Of a stretch of DNA of 64,000 nucleotides, positions 28,572 to 37,981 are shown piece by piece. The number at the start of each line of letters is the position of its first letter. The stretch's first letter is position 1. A program made the translations under genes and the position numbers. The notes under the pieces are model-generated. The model had not been told where the DNA came from, searched no databases, and worked only from the letters and a program-made list of their open reading frames with translations. The DNA is from Sphingobacterium spiritivorum (lineage in GTDB: Bacteria > Bacteroidota > Bacteroidia > Sphingobacteriales > Sphingobacteriaceae): positions 3,968,001 through 4,032,000 of the forward strand of contig NZ_CP068083.1 of the NCBI RefSeq assembly GCF_016725325.1. The letters run 5' to 3'.

Positions 28572-28653
28572 GCGTCTGTAAATATTGTAGACGCTAAAAT
28601 TTTATTTGTATCTTTAAAAAGAAGGTTTAGACGCTAAAAATTTAAAAGCGTCT
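28572..28653 (+). promoter_or_regulatory. prpB promoter framed by two inverted repeats
   Basis: IR1 is GCGTCT-N11-AGACGC (28572-28594). IR2 is AGACGCT-N11-AGCGTCT (28629-28653). The AGACGC half-sites stand 40 bases apart, close to four helical turns. Between them lies a likely -7 element TATCTTTA (28609-28616, one base off TAnnTTTG). The layout suggests a regulator that binds on both sides of the promoter, but no regulator gene is adjacent. Confidence 0.6.
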
Positions 28654-28726
28654 GACATTCGGACATAAAAACAGAATCGTCTAAAATCCTCAGGCCGCTT
28701 TCTGTTTATTTTCAATTTCCAATTAT

Positions 28727-29623
28727 ATGATAAACTCTCCAGGGCTTCTTTTCAGAGAAGCAATCAAGAATGAGAAACCATTGCAGGTGGTCGGTGCGAT
28801 CAATGCTAACCATGCTTTGCTGGCTCAACAGGCCGGATTTAAAGCAATCTATCTCTCCGGAGGAGGAGTAGCTGCAGGATCTCTAGGAGTACCTGATCTG
28901 GGTATTACCAATTTACAGGATGTACTGATCGATGTAGAACGCATCAGCAATGTGTGTACTTTGCCTTTGATGGTGGATATTGATACAGGATTTGGGCCCT
29001 CGGCTTTTAATGTTGCCCGTACTATCCGTTCGCTCGTTAAAGCCGGTGCAGCAGCTGTACATATGGAAGATCAGGTCGGTGCTAAACGCTGTGGTCATCG
29101 TCCGGGTAAAGAGCTTGTATCTACAGATGAAATGGCAGACAGAATAAAAGCTGCAGTAGATGCCCGTACTGATGTCAATTTTGCTATCGGTGCCCGTACA
29201 GATGCGTTAGCATCAGAAGGACTTGATAAAGCACTCGACAGGGCTATTGCATATAAAGAAGCAGGTGCGGATTTTATTTTTGCTGAAGCTGTACACACAC
29301 TGGAGGAATATACTCGCTTTAGTGAAGCCACAGGCTTACCTATTCTGGCAAATATCACGGAATTTGGACAGACACCTTTATTTACTACAGATGAACTGGG
29401 CGCAGCTGGTGTTGCTATCGTCCTGTATCCGCTTTCAGCATTTCGCGCGGCTAACAAGGCGGCTGCAAATGTGTACAGTCACATACGAAAGGATGGAGGC
29501 CAGGCGGCAGTACTCGATACTATGCAGACAAGAGAAGAGCTGTATAAAAGTATAAACTACTACGAATATGAAAACCGATTAGATCAATTGTTCAATACCA
29601 AGTATGATGAAAGAAACAAATGA
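28727..29623 (+). CDS. prpB: Methylisocitrate lyase
   Basis: This 298-residue protein cleaves 2-methylisocitrate to pyruvate and succinate, the last step of the methylcitrate cycle for propionyl-CoA. Family signatures are [38 protein letters not shown] near 45, metal-binding VDIDTGFG near 84, and the catalytic-cysteine loop [10 protein letters not shown] near 122 (isocitrate-lyase superfamily KKCGH type, here the PrpB form). Length is normal for PrpB (about 295). It is first in a prpB-prpC-prpD operon and overlaps prpC by 20 bases. Cytoplasmic. Confidence 0.96.
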   Translation: MINSPGLLFREAIKNEKPLQVVGAINANHALLAQQAGFKAIYLSGGGVAAGSLGVPDLGITNLQDVLIDVERISNVCTLPLMVDIDTGFGPSAFNVARTIRSLVKAGAAAVHMEDQVGAKRCGHRPGKELVSTDEMADRIKAAVDARTDVNFAIGARTDALASEGLDKALDRAIAYKEAGADFIFAEAVHTLEEYTRFSEATGLPILANITEFGQTPLFTTDELGAAGVAIVLYPLSAFRAANKAAANVYSHIRKDGGQAAVLDTMQTREELYKSINYYEYENRLDQLFNTKYDERNK

Positions 29624-30758
29624 AACGGGCTTTAAGCCTAAGAAAAGTGTTGCCCTTTCGGGAGTAGCGGCAGGTAATACTGCCCTAAGTACAGTTGGAA
29701 AGAGTGGCAATGATCTGCATTACCGAGGATATGACATTCTGGATCTGGCAGATCAGGCGACATTTGAAGAAGTGGCTTATCTATTAATATACGGCAGTTT
29801 GCCCACTCGTGCTCAATTGCTGTCTTATCAGGCTCAGCTGATCAGTCAAAGGGGACTGCCTATTGCTTTGCAGAACGTCCTGAAACAATTGCCAACCACA
29901 GCACATCCTATGGATGTACTGAGAACTTATGTATCCGTATTTGGAAGCATTCAACCCGAGAAAGAAAGTCATCCTTTGGCCGGAGCACGTGATATTGCCA
30001 ACAGATTAATGGCTTCTATGGGGTCGGCACTGTTGTATTGGTATCATTTCAGCCAAAATGGACGGGAGATTGCCGTGGAAACAACTGATGCTACATTGGG
30101 AGGACATTTTTTACATCTTTTGCATGGTACACCGCCATCTGAATCCTGGGTAAGAGCTATGCAGGTTTCGCTAAACTTATATGCAGAGCATGAATTTAAC
30201 GCCTCTACATTTACAGCGCGTGTTATCGCCGGTACCGGATCAGATATGTATTCCTGCATTGCCGGGGCTATAGGTGCACTGCGCGGGCCTAAGCATGGAG
30301 GTGCCAATGAGGTTGCTTTTGAAATTCAGACACGTTATGCCAATGCGGATGAGGCAGAAGCAGATATACGGAAACGGTTGGCCAATAAAGAAGTCATCAT
30401 TGGGTTTGGCCATCCGGTATATACCATAGCAGATCCCCGTAATCAGGTTATCAAAATGATCGCCAGAGAATTATCTGAGGAAGCAGGAGATATGACCTTA
30501 TATAATATTGCCGAACGATTGGAAACGGTCATGTGGGAAGAGAAGAAAATGTTTCCGAATCTGGACTGGTATTCTGCAGTATCCTATCATTTAATGGGAA
30601 TACCAACAGAGATGTTTACCCCTCTATTTGTATTGGCGCGCATTACAGGCTGGTCTGCCCATGTCTTTGAACAACGGCAGGATGGTAAGATTATACGTCC
30701 CAGCGCAAATTATATCGGACCGGAAAACAGGGCTTTTGTGCCAATATCTGAAAGATAA
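29604..30758 (+). CDS. prpC: 2-methylcitrate synthase
   Basis: This 384-residue protein condenses propionyl-CoA with oxaloacetate. Citrate-synthase motifs are [20 protein letters not shown] near 25, GPKHGGANE (first active-site histidine region, near 228), [13 protein letters not shown] near 267 and the aspartate-bearing [16 protein letters not shown] near 315. The length and its place between prpB and prpD favour the methylcitrate enzyme over housekeeping citrate synthase. Two ATGs stand in tandem at 29604 and 29607; either may serve. The start lies within the last codons of prpB. Confidence 0.95.
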   Translation: MMKETNETGFKPKKSVALSGVAAGNTALSTVGKSGNDLHYRGYDILDLADQATFEEVAYLLIYGSLPTRAQLLSYQAQLISQRGLPIALQNVLKQLPTTAHPMDVLRTYVSVFGSIQPEKESHPLAGARDIANRLMASMGSALLYWYHFSQNGREIAVETTDATLGGHFLHLLHGTPPSESWVRAMQVSLNLYAEHEFNASTFTARVIAGTGSDMYSCIAGAIGALRGPKHGGANEVAFEIQTRYANADEAEADIRKRLANKEVIIGFGHPVYTIADPRNQVIKMIARELSEEAGDMTLYNIAERLETVMWEEKKMFPNLDWYSAVSYHLMGIPTEMFTPLFVLARITGWSAHVFEQRQDGKIIRPSANYIGPENRAFVPISER

Positions 30759-30820
30759 ACGAATGTATCATAGGAGATTTTAATATTTAACTACACTAAA
30801 ACTTTATATTTTATATAAAA

Positions 30821-32272
30821 ATGGCTTCAATTATTTCAAATGAAAGACCACAACCCGATCAGGTACTGACGGATATTGTTGATTATGTACTGGACTACAA
30901 AATCCAAAGTGACGTAGCCTGGCGCACTGCATTTTATTGTTTTTTGGATACACTTGGCTGTGGATTCGAGGCATTGACGTATCCGGCATGTACTAAGCTG
31001 TTAGGTCCGGTTGTACCAGGCACTATTGTGCCTAATGGAGCCAAAGTTCCCGGAACACCTTATCAGCTGGATCCGGTACAGGCAGCTTTTAATATCGGGG
31101 CTATTGTACGCTGGTTGGATTTTAATGATACCTGGCTGGCTGCAGAGTGGGGTCATCCTTCAGATAATCTGGGAGGAATTCTTGCTACTGCTGATTGGTT
31201 GAGCCGCACACATGTAGCTAATGGTGAAAAACCCCTGAAGGCAAAAGTGGTATTAGAAGCGATGGTAATGGCGCATGAAATACAAGGAGTATTGGCACTG
31301 GAAAATTCATTTAACAAGGTTGGATTGGATCACGTTATTCTGGTCAAGGTCGCTTCTACAGCTGTTGTAGGTAAATTACTCGGACTGAACCGGGAAGAAC
31401 TGATCAATGCCGTATCCTTAGCTTTCGTGGACGGTCAGGCATTGCGGACGTACAGGCATGCACCAAATACCGGGAGCCGTAAATCCTGGGCTGCCGGCGA
31501 TGCAACTTCGCGTGCTGTACGATTAGCGCTTATCGCACAAACCGGAGAAATGGGTTATCCTTCGGTATTAACTGCTCCGGTTTGGGGATTTTATGATGTC
31601 TCTTTCAAGGGGCAGGCATTCAAATTTCAACGCCCGTATGGTTCTTACGTAATGGAAAATATTCTGTTCAAAATATCCTTTCCCGCAGAATTTCATGCAC
31701 AGACAGCTGCTGAGGCAGCTATGCAATTGTATGAGCAACTTGCACGTATAGGTAAATCTACAGAGGATATTGCTCGTATTACCATTCGCACACATGAAGC
31801 CGCTATACGTATTATAGATAAAAAAGGACCGCTTCATAATCCGGCAGACCGTGATCATTGTATACAGTATATGGTTGCTGTACCGCTGATTTTCGGACGC
31901 TTAACCGCTGAAGATTACGAAGATGTTATTGCACAGGATCCGCGTATTGATATACTTCGTGATAAGATGACCTGTCAGGAAGATCCGCAATTTACTGCAG
32001 ATTATCACGATCCGCAAAAACGTGCTATTGCTAACGCTTTGACAGTAGAAATGAAGGATGGAACGGTGTTGCCGGAAGTGTTTGTACCATATCCTATTGG
32101 ACATCCTCGTCGTCGGGAAGAAGGTATTCCTAAACTTATCGAAAAATATAAGCGTAATCTGGCACGTATTTTTTCCGAAAAACAACAGAAACAGATTATA
32201 CAATCTACATTGGACTACGATACTTTTGTTGCACTCGACGTACAGCAGCTAGTCGATCTGATGGTACGATAA
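30821..32272 (+). CDS. prpD: 2-methylcitrate dehydratase
   Basis: This 483-residue protein is of the MmgE/PrpD family and dehydrates 2-methylcitrate to 2-methylaconitate or aconitate-type product. Recognisable parts are [10 protein letters not shown] near 45, the substrate-binding [20 protein letters not shown] near 103-122, [20 protein letters not shown] near 205, [17 protein letters not shown] near 285 and a C-terminal [19 protein letters not shown]. Length equals the iron-independent PrpD of enterobacteria (483). It follows prpC after 62 bases and is closed by a strong terminator. Confidence 0.96.
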   Translation: MASIISNERPQPDQVLTDIVDYVLDYKIQSDVAWRTAFYCFLDTLGCGFEALTYPACTKLLGPVVPGTIVPNGAKVPGTPYQLDPVQAAFNIGAIVRWLDFNDTWLAAEWGHPSDNLGGILATADWLSRTHVANGEKPLKAKVVLEAMVMAHEIQGVLALENSFNKVGLDHVILVKVASTAVVGKLLGLNREELINAVSLAFVDGQALRTYRHAPNTGSRKSWAAGDATSRAVRLALIAQTGEMGYPSVLTAPVWGFYDVSFKGQAFKFQRPYGSYVMENILFKISFPAEFHAQTAAEAAMQLYEQLARIGKSTEDIARITIRTHEAAIRIIDKKGPLHNPADRDHCIQYMVAVPLIFGRLTAEDYEDVIAQDPRIDILRDKMTCQEDPQFTADYHDPQKRAIANALTVEMKDGTVLPEVFVPYPIGHPRRREEGIPKLIEKYKRNLARIFSEKQQKQIIQSTLDYDTFVALDVQQLVDLMVR

Positions 32273-32274
32273 AT

Positions 32275-32304
32275 AAAAAAGCCGTTGCTTGCAACGGCTT
32301 TTTT
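32275..32304 (+). terminator. Intrinsic terminator of the prp operon
   Basis: The perfect stem GCCGTTGC-TT-GCAACGGC (32281-32298) is flanked by A6 and T6 runs, directly after the prpD stop. Confidence 0.93.
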
Positions 32305-32323
32305 ATTATTTGATAAACCAATT

Positions 32324-32346
32324 CCCTCTCCTTAAAAAGGAGAGGG
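32324..32346. repeat. Palindrome CCCTCTCCTT / AAGGAGAGGG
   Basis: A perfect 10-bp inverted repeat with a 3-base centre, followed by GTTAGGGAGAGG. The same GGGTTAGGGAGAG phrase recurs at 32566 and 32711, each after a GCCGACAAGTYGGAA segment, and a related nested pair (TGCCC-TTC-GGGCA, CTCTCCTTT-G-AAAGGAGAG) lies at 32605-32637. These look like a dispersed intergenic repeat family. Confidence 0.8.
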
Positions 32347-32523
32347 TTAGGGAGAGGTTATAATACTTATCATATAACAGCCTGTCCCGGAAACTTGAAT
32401 TAACTTAAAATACTCAATAGCGTCATTTGGTGTCCACACCAAATAATAGAACAGAAGTTATCATATTGCCGGTGAGGACATCGTCAGACGCGATAAAAAT
32501 ACTTTATGTATGCTAAAGCTATT
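32344..32523. repeat. 180-bp intergenic module, copy A
   Basis: It aligns without gaps with 32711-32890, about eight mismatches in 180 bases. It contains GCGTCA + TTTGGTGTCC-ACACCAAA (hairpin, 32420-32443) and, 35 bases on, the same motif family in opposite orientation (ending CAGACGCG at 32492). The outer ends GCGTC...GACGC make the whole an inverted pair. Confidence 0.9.
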
Positions 32524-32710
32524 CCTTCTGCTTTTTAAGGAGAACTTGTGCCGACAAGTCGGAAGGGTTAGGGAGAGATTCTAAACTATTGTTATTAACC
32601 TCTCTGCCCTTCGGGCATCTCTCCTTTGAAAGGAGAGAAAGGTTATAACAGGGGTACTGCAATATAATTCCCTCTCCTTTTTAAGTAGAACCTGTGCCGA
32701 CAAGTTGGAA

Positions 32711-32890
32711 GGGTTAGGGAGAGGTTATAATGCTTATCATATAACAGCCTGTCCCGGAAACTTGAATCAACTTAAAATACTCAATAGCGTCATTTGGTGT
32801 CCACACCAAATAATAGAAGAGAAATTATCATATTACCGGTGAGGACACCGTCAGACGCGATAAAAATACTTTATCTATGCTAAAGCTATC
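32711..32890. repeat. 180-bp intergenic module, copy B
   Basis: A second copy of the module at 32344-32523, offset 367 bases, same orientation. The hairpin GCGTCATTTGGTGTCC starts at 32787 and the inverse half ends at 32859. It lies just downstream of the stop of the minus-strand gene at 32953. Confidence 0.9.
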
Positions 32891-32952
32891 CTTTTAAGTA
32901 GAGAAAAAGGTTCCGACAACGTCACTACCAGGGAGGGGTTTTAAGTGAAGAA

Positions 32953-35034
32953 TTATGACCAGTTAGAGTCAAATCCTGTGTAAAAGCTAAAGTTGCGGTC
33001 TGCCAACTGTTTGAGAGCCGGAGGGATTTCCCATTGCTCCCCGTATGAAGAATACTCCTGACACTCGTTCACAAAAGCAGATAATCCAACCTGATCAATA
33101 TGTCCGAATACACCGCCAGTGTGAGTAGCATAGCCGATACCCAATACCGAACCAATATCTCCGTCTATAGGACGTTGCAAAACCCCTTCATCCAGACAGC
33201 GAAAACTATCCAGTGACATCACATGCAGTAGTCTTTTACGGATTTGCTCCCCGGCAGGTAAATGATCTGCTTCCGTAATTTCCGGATCCTGCCAGATGGT
33301 CTTTTTTCCGGTTTCCGCATCGTAGTCATAGAAACCTTTTGCTGTTTTACGGCCGTTTCGACCCGCAGTTACTAATTTTGTTAGATAATTATAGCATCTT
33401 TTTTGACTGGGATGTAGCTGTGGCAACTGATCATACACATGTAACATGAGGGGCAGAGAAATCTCATCCAGAACAGCCAGCGGACCTACAGCAAAACCCG
33501 CTATCCGTGCCTGCTGTTCGATTTCATTTGCCGGAATGCCTTCCAGAAGCATAGTAATGGCTTCTAATAAATAGTTGAAAAAAATACGGGAAGTAAAAAA
33601 AGCAGGACCATCGTAAACCACAATCGGAATTTTGCCAAACTGACGAGCTACCTGAAGTGCCTTTTTTAATGTGTCTTCACTGGTCTTCCTGCCCCTGATA
33701 ATCTCAACCAAAGCCATACGGTCCACCGGAGAGAAAAAATGCATACCAATAAAATTTTCAGGTTTTGAGGATACAGAAGCCAGTTCGCTGATGGGTAAAG
33801 ATGTTGTATTTGAGGCAAAGAATCCCTCTGCATTCAAGTAAGGAAGACTCTCCGATGTAACTTCCGCTTTTAACACTTTATCCTCAAATACGGCCTCTAT
33901 AATCAGATCTGTATTTTCCAGATCAGTCATTTGATCTGTAGGATGGATATGTGTAAGTAATTGCTGTTGTGTATTTTCTGTCAGAATACCCTGTTGTACA
34001 AGTTTACTACTGACCTTTTCAGAATAAGCTTTTCCTCTTGATGCCTGGGCGAGATCTACGTCTTTGAGGAATACATCAATACCTGCACGCGCACCCTCAT
34101 ATGCTATTCCGGATCCCATCATTCCGGCGCCGATTACTCCTAACTTTTTAAGCTCAAATCCTGTTGAAGCATCCGGCCTGATAGCATCTTTGATTCCATA
34201 ATAATGTGTCCGCAGCATGCTTATTGCTTCGGGGCTATTCCATACTCGTGTGTAGCGTTGTGCCTCCTGCATCAATGCTTCTTTTAGAGGTAGCTGTCTT
34301 GCATTCAGGATCATTTGCAAACTGTGATCTATTGCTGAAATAAGACCATTACTTCTTCTTTTAATCGTTGCTGTGCTTGCTTCAAACGCTTCTGTGTTGA
34401 TCGGCAAAGGAGAAGTTGTGACTTGTAAAACAGGATGCTGAAGTATGTATTGCTGAGCCGATTCCAATGCTTCAGTCAGATCAGAAACTACCTCATCTAT
34501 TATTCCTGTTTCCTGTGCCTGCATAGCAGTAAGGATATTGCCTTGTGTGAGAAAAGGAACAGCTTTTTCAGGATCTGTTAAACGGGAGGTAAGTACCGTT
34601 GCTCCAAAGCCTGGAAATAAACCATATCGGGCTTCCGGAAAACCAATTCGCGCTTCCTGAGTTGCTATTCTGCGCGAGCTCCATAGTGCGGCAGCCATCG
34701 ATATACCTGTGCAATCATGCTGTACTATACTGATTACGGGCTTATTTTGCTGTAACTCCGGAATTTTAGAAAGAAGAAGAGAAAGACGCTCTTCGAAAAT
34801 ATCCGCATATGAAGCTACCGAATAAAGAGACTTATAATCCGTTTCTTTAGTAATTAACGGGTTCCGATAGATAATGCCCTTTATTTCTGGTTCCTGAAGA
34901 TAGACTAGGATTATTGCAATGAATTCTTCCAATTGATCCAGCTCATTTGTATTGCTATCTTTTGTTGAAGGGTGAATGAGCACTATACCTTGCGTATTTT
35001 GTTCGGTATGAAAATATTTTAGGTTCTTATTCAT
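32953..35034 (-). CDS. Bifunctional enoyl-CoA hydratase / 3-hydroxyacyl-CoA dehydrogenase (FadB/FadJ type)
   Basis: About 693 residues from ATG 35034; the longer frame starts with a TTG. Residues 1-190 form a crotonase domain (oxyanion-hole SYADIF near 75, GFPEARYGLFPGFG near 131). From 295 a 3-hydroxyacyl-CoA dehydrogenase follows with Rossmann motif GVIGAGMMGSG (299-309) and catalytic GMHFFSPVDRMALVEII. Two of the usual beta-oxidation steps would thus sit in one chain. In the crotonase half one of the two catalytic glutamates looks replaced (TGISMAAAL where GGGxE is usual, near 110-117), while Glu134 in the second motif is kept, so hydratase activity is doubtful. It is followed by the acyl-CoA dehydrogenase gene upstream on the same strand. 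Confidence 0.93.
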   Translation of the reverse strand: MNKNLKYFHTEQNTQGIVLIHPSTKDSNTNELDQLEEFIAIILVYLQEPEIKGIIYRNPLITKETDYKSLYSVASYADIFEERLSLLLSKIPELQQNKPVISIVQHDCTGISMAAALWSSRRIATQEARIGFPEARYGLFPGFGATVLTSRLTDPEKAVPFLTQGNILTAMQAQETGIIDEVVSDLTEALESAQQYILQHPVLQVTTSPLPINTEAFEASTATIKRRSNGLISAIDHSLQMILNARQLPLKEALMQEAQRYTRVWNSPEAISMLRTHYYGIKDAIRPDASTGFELKKLGVIGAGMMGSGIAYEGARAGIDVFLKDVDLAQASRGKAYSEKVSSKLVQQGILTENTQQQLLTHIHPTDQMTDLENTDLIIEAVFEDKVLKAEVTSESLPYLNAEGFFASNTTSLPISELASVSSKPENFIGMHFFSPVDRMALVEIIRGRKTSEDTLKKALQVARQFGKIPIVVYDGPAFFTSRIFFNYLLEAITMLLEGIPANEIEQQARIAGFAVGPLAVLDEISLPLMLHVYDQLPQLHPSQKRCYNYLTKLVTAGRNGRKTAKGFYDYDAETGKKTIWQDPEITEADHLPAGEQIRKRLLHVMSLDSFRCLDEGVLQRPIDGDIGSVLGIGYATHTGGVFGHIDQVGLSAFVNECQEYSSYGEQWEIPPALKQLADRNFSFYTGFDSNWS

Positions 35035-35126
35035 GAGTTTCAACTTTAAGATATTAAAAATGAGTTAGTTTTTGTGCTTTTGTTATAGTGTCGGAATAGG
35101 TCCATCATACTGTCATTGATCCGGAT

Positions 35127-36296
35127 CTACTCTTTTTTAGGATGGTAATTCACTTTGTCAATTGCTGTTTTTGCTATGATCTCACGCATAATCTCAGACG
35201 TGCCACCGATGATTGTTCCTACACGTACATCACGGTATAAGCGTGATATTTTATAGTCCTCTGTAAAACCATATCCCCCGAAGAGCTGTAAACATTCATG
35301 GACAATTTTAATCGCCAGTTCGCTGGACTGTAATTTGGCTATTGAGCACTCCTGAACTGCATAATCTCCACGTTGCTGAAGGTCGCAGCAATGGTATACA
35401 AATGCTTTTGTCGTGGCTATATCTGCAACCATCTGTGCTATCCGATGCCTTAGTACCTGAAAATCCATCAGTTTTTTACCAAATGCTTCACGCTTGTCAA
35501 TATACGCTAAGGTGTACTGTAAGGCGGAATCAGCAGTGGATAAACTTTGAATTGCTGCAGTGAGACGCTCCAGTTGCAGTCCACCCATCAGATAGCCGAA
35601 TCCGGCACCTTCTTCACCAATCAGATGAGATACCGGGACTTTGACCTGGTCGAAACCCAGTTCTGCAGTGTCGGAGGCATGCCATCCCATCTTACTTATT
35701 TTATGAGCACTCACTCCGGCTGTATTCCGGTCTATAAGTAAAAGGCTGATACCTTTACTTTTTTTGCTTGGATCGGTCTTGACTGCTGTAATAAAAAAGT
35801 CACCGTAATAACCATTTGTAATAAAGGTTTTGGAACCATTGACAATATAATAATCACCTTCCCGGGTTGCAGTAGTCTTGATATGTTGTATGTCCGATCC
35901 GGCACCAGGTTCGGTAATCGCAACAGCACTGATGAGATCTCCGGCGATAACACCCGATAAATAACGTTGTTTCAGTTCCTCAGAAGCATATTTCAGAAGA
36001 TAAGGGGCGGACATATATTGAATAACCAATGCAGATATGGTAAACCCTCCGGAATAACAATAGGAAAGTTCTTCGCAAAAGATCATAGAGTAGTAGAAGT
36101 CCAGGTCTAATCCACCATAAGCTTCGGGATAGTTGAGTCCCATAAAGCCCATATCGCCCATTTTTTTCCAGATAGATTTGTCGATTTGATTGTCTTTTTC
36201 CCAACGGTCAATATGAGGTAAGATCTCCTTACGTATAAATGCCCGTAGCGTTTCGCGAAAGGTTTGATGCTCAGCTGTTAGTAGGGTGGCCTGCAT
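35127..36296 (-). CDS. Acyl-CoA dehydrogenase
   Basis: This 389-residue flavoprotein performs the first step of fatty-acid beta-oxidation. Motifs are AITEPGAGSDIQHIKTTA near 126-143, WHASDTAELGFDQVKVP near 205-221, LQLERL near 240-245, REAFGKKLMDFQVLRHRIA, QLFGGYGFTEDYKISRLYRD and GGTSEIMREIIA at the end. The position that carries the catalytic glutamate in medium-chain enzymes is glycine (IIGGT), while Glu243 in LERL matches the base used by isovaleryl-CoA and long-chain types, so I expect one of those specificities. It lies 92 bases upstream of the hydratase/dehydrogenase gene, probably the same transcript. Confidence 0.94.
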   Translation of the reverse strand: MQATLLTAEHQTFRETLRAFIRKEILPHIDRWEKDNQIDKSIWKKMGDMGFMGLNYPEAYGGLDLDFYYSMIFCEELSYCYSGGFTISALVIQYMSAPYLLKYASEELKQRYLSGVIAGDLISAVAITEPGAGSDIQHIKTTATREGDYYIVNGSKTFITNGYYGDFFITAVKTDPSKKSKGISLLLIDRNTAGVSAHKISKMGWHASDTAELGFDQVKVPVSHLIGEEGAGFGYLMGGLQLERLTAAIQSLSTADSALQYTLAYIDKREAFGKKLMDFQVLRHRIAQMVADIATTKAFVYHCCDLQQRGDYAVQECSIAKLQSSELAIKIVHECLQLFGGYGFTEDYKISRLYRDVRVGTIIGGTSEIMREIIAKTAIDKVNYHPKKE

Positions 36297-36698
36297 ATAT
36301 TATAAATTTATTGGTTATGATATGCCCTGAGCATATTTGATTTTCGTCAGGGACAAAGACGAATTTAGGGAAAAAATAGGGCTTTTCGTTAATTTTTACG
36401 ATTTAATTTTTCCAAATGTCTTTTAGATAAGTATTCGTTTTATTTTCATTATATTGTTACTTTATGAAAATATAGGCATGTAATTCCGTATTGAATTCGT
36501 TCTTTTTATATATTTACAAAATAAAAGTAATATGTGTGTGTCATCTTACTTTTCCATTTCCGGTTAAGGGAGCTGTATCAACAGGAAAACTGAAGACAGG
36601 TTGTTTTTACCTGCTAAAAGGCAAGTCAAATACTATTTTGATTTCAATGTTAGTACACTGCATTTTGTGATTTTTACCATTATAAACAAAAGATAAGC
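36297..36698. other. Divergent regulatory region between beta-oxidation genes
   Basis: A 402-base AT-rich gap lies between the acyl-CoA dehydrogenase (minus) and thiolase (plus) genes. On the minus strand CGTCTTTG near 36353-36360 resembles a -7 box. A short inverted repeat CAGGT-N7-ACCTG lies at 36597-36613. I see no convincing gene, and no match to the prpB inverted repeats. Confidence 0.5.
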
Positions 36699-37877
36699 AT
36701 GAATAAAAAAGTATTTATAGTCGCTGCCAAGCGTACAGCTATCGGTAGTTTCGGAGGAGCACTTTCTACACTCTCTGCTACTGAACTAGGTGCTAAAGCT
36801 GTTTCTGCCGTTTTGGATCAGTCCGGTATTGCTGCAGAGCATGTAGATGAATTGCTGATGGGCTGTGTCCTGCAGGCTAATCTTGGGCAGGCTCCTGCAC
36901 GTCAGGTGGCGAAGATCTCGGGTTTGCCTGATCAGGTAACCGCAACCACAATCAATAAAGTATGTGCCAGCGGGATGAAAGCGGTATCTCTTGCTGCACA
37001 ATCCATCTTATTGGGAGATGCTGATGTGGTGCTGGCAGGAGGGATGGAAAGTATGAGTCAGACACCTTATTATGTACCTGCAGCCCGATGGGGTGCAAAA
37101 TACGGAAGCCAAAGCTTGACAGATGGGGTGCAAAAAGATGGATTAAGCGATGCATACACGCAGGATGCTATGGGTGTCTTCGGGGAATTATGTGCAGAGA
37201 AATATGCTATCGGACGCGAAGATCAGGATACATATGCTATAGGCTCTTATCAGCGTAGTCGTGAAGCCTGGGAAACAGGCAAATTCACAAAAGAAGTTGT
37301 GCCTGTCGTGATCAGTACACGAAAAGGAGAGCAGATTGTCGCACAGGATGAAGAGTTTTCGCAGGTCAATTTTGATAAGATTCCTTCCTTGAAACCTGCA
37401 TTCAAAAAAGACGGAACAATCACAGCAGCCAATGCCTCTACTATCAGTGACGGTGCCGCAGCTTTATTACTTGTAAGTGAGGAAAAAGTAAAGGAATGGG
37501 GATTAAGTCCACTGGCAGAGATTGTTGCTTATGCAGATGCCGAACAGGCTCCGGAATGGTTTACAACAACACCACGTATTGCAACAGAAAAGGTGTTGAA
37601 AAAGGCTGGTCTTTCACTATCCGATATTGACTACTTTGAGTTTAATGAAGCTTTTTCTGTAGTGGCATTAGCAAATGCACAGCTCTTAAATATTCCGGCT
37701 GATAAAGTGAATGTGTACGGAGGTGCGGTATCATTAGGACATCCGCTGGGATGTTCAGGTGCACGTATCCTGGTCACGTTAACCAGTGTATTGCAGCAGG
37801 AACAGGGGCAATACGGACTGGCAGCAATCTGTAACGGCGGTGGAGGAGCATCTGCAGTAATTATCAGAAGAGTTTAA
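36699..37877 (+). CDS. Acetyl-CoA acetyltransferase (thiolase)
   Basis: This 392-residue thiolase shows the acyl-enzyme cysteine in NKVCASGMKAV (near residue 89), the motif VYGGAVSLGHPLGCSGAR with the active-site histidine near 349, and the second cysteine in AICNGGGGASAVI near 379. Start MNKKVFIVAAKRTAIGSFGG is typical. It can cleave or form acetoacetyl-CoA or longer 3-ketoacyl-CoA. Facing away from the acyl-CoA dehydrogenase and hydratase/dehydrogenase genes, it completes a beta-oxidation set; acetyl-CoA acetyltransferase is the closest name, but a broader 3-ketoacyl-CoA thiolase is possible. Confidence 0.95.
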   Translation: MNKKVFIVAAKRTAIGSFGGALSTLSATELGAKAVSAVLDQSGIAAEHVDELLMGCVLQANLGQAPARQVAKISGLPDQVTATTINKVCASGMKAVSLAAQSILLGDADVVLAGGMESMSQTPYYVPAARWGAKYGSQSLTDGVQKDGLSDAYTQDAMGVFGELCAEKYAIGREDQDTYAIGSYQRSREAWETGKFTKEVVPVVISTRKGEQIVAQDEEFSQVNFDKIPSLKPAFKKDGTITAANASTISDGAAALLLVSEEKVKEWGLSPLAEIVAYADAEQAPEWFTTTPRIATEKVLKKAGLSLSDIDYFEFNEAFSVVALANAQLLNIPADKVNVYGGAVSLGHPLGCSGARILVTLTSVLQQEQGQYGLAAICNGGGGASAVIIRRV

Positions 37878-37889
37878 AAAAAGCAATCA

Positions 37890-37920
37890 AGAGAAGCTCT
37901 AAACAGCTTCTCTTTACTTT
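37890..37920 (+). terminator. Intrinsic terminator of the thiolase gene
   Basis: The stem AGAGAAGCT / AGCTTCTCT (9 bp, 6-base loop) is followed by TTACTTTTATTT, starting 13 bases after the stop. Confidence 0.85.
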
Positions 37921-37969
37921 TATTTCTACTCCAAACCTAAAATTTAATATTCTCCTAATCTTAGGAAGC

Positions 37970-37977
37970 TATCTTTG
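37970..37977 (+). promoter_or_regulatory. -7 box TATCTTTG just before the third sigma gene
   Basis: TATCTTTG matches TAnnTTTG exactly and ends only four bases before the GTG start at 37982. Transcription from it would begin at or next to the start codon, giving a leaderless message. Confidence 0.5.
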
Positions 37978-37981
37978 CGGC

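Noticed and set aside
32275-32304. Riboswitch after prpD
   Set aside because: It is a simple stem with A and T runs directly after a stop codon, a terminator.
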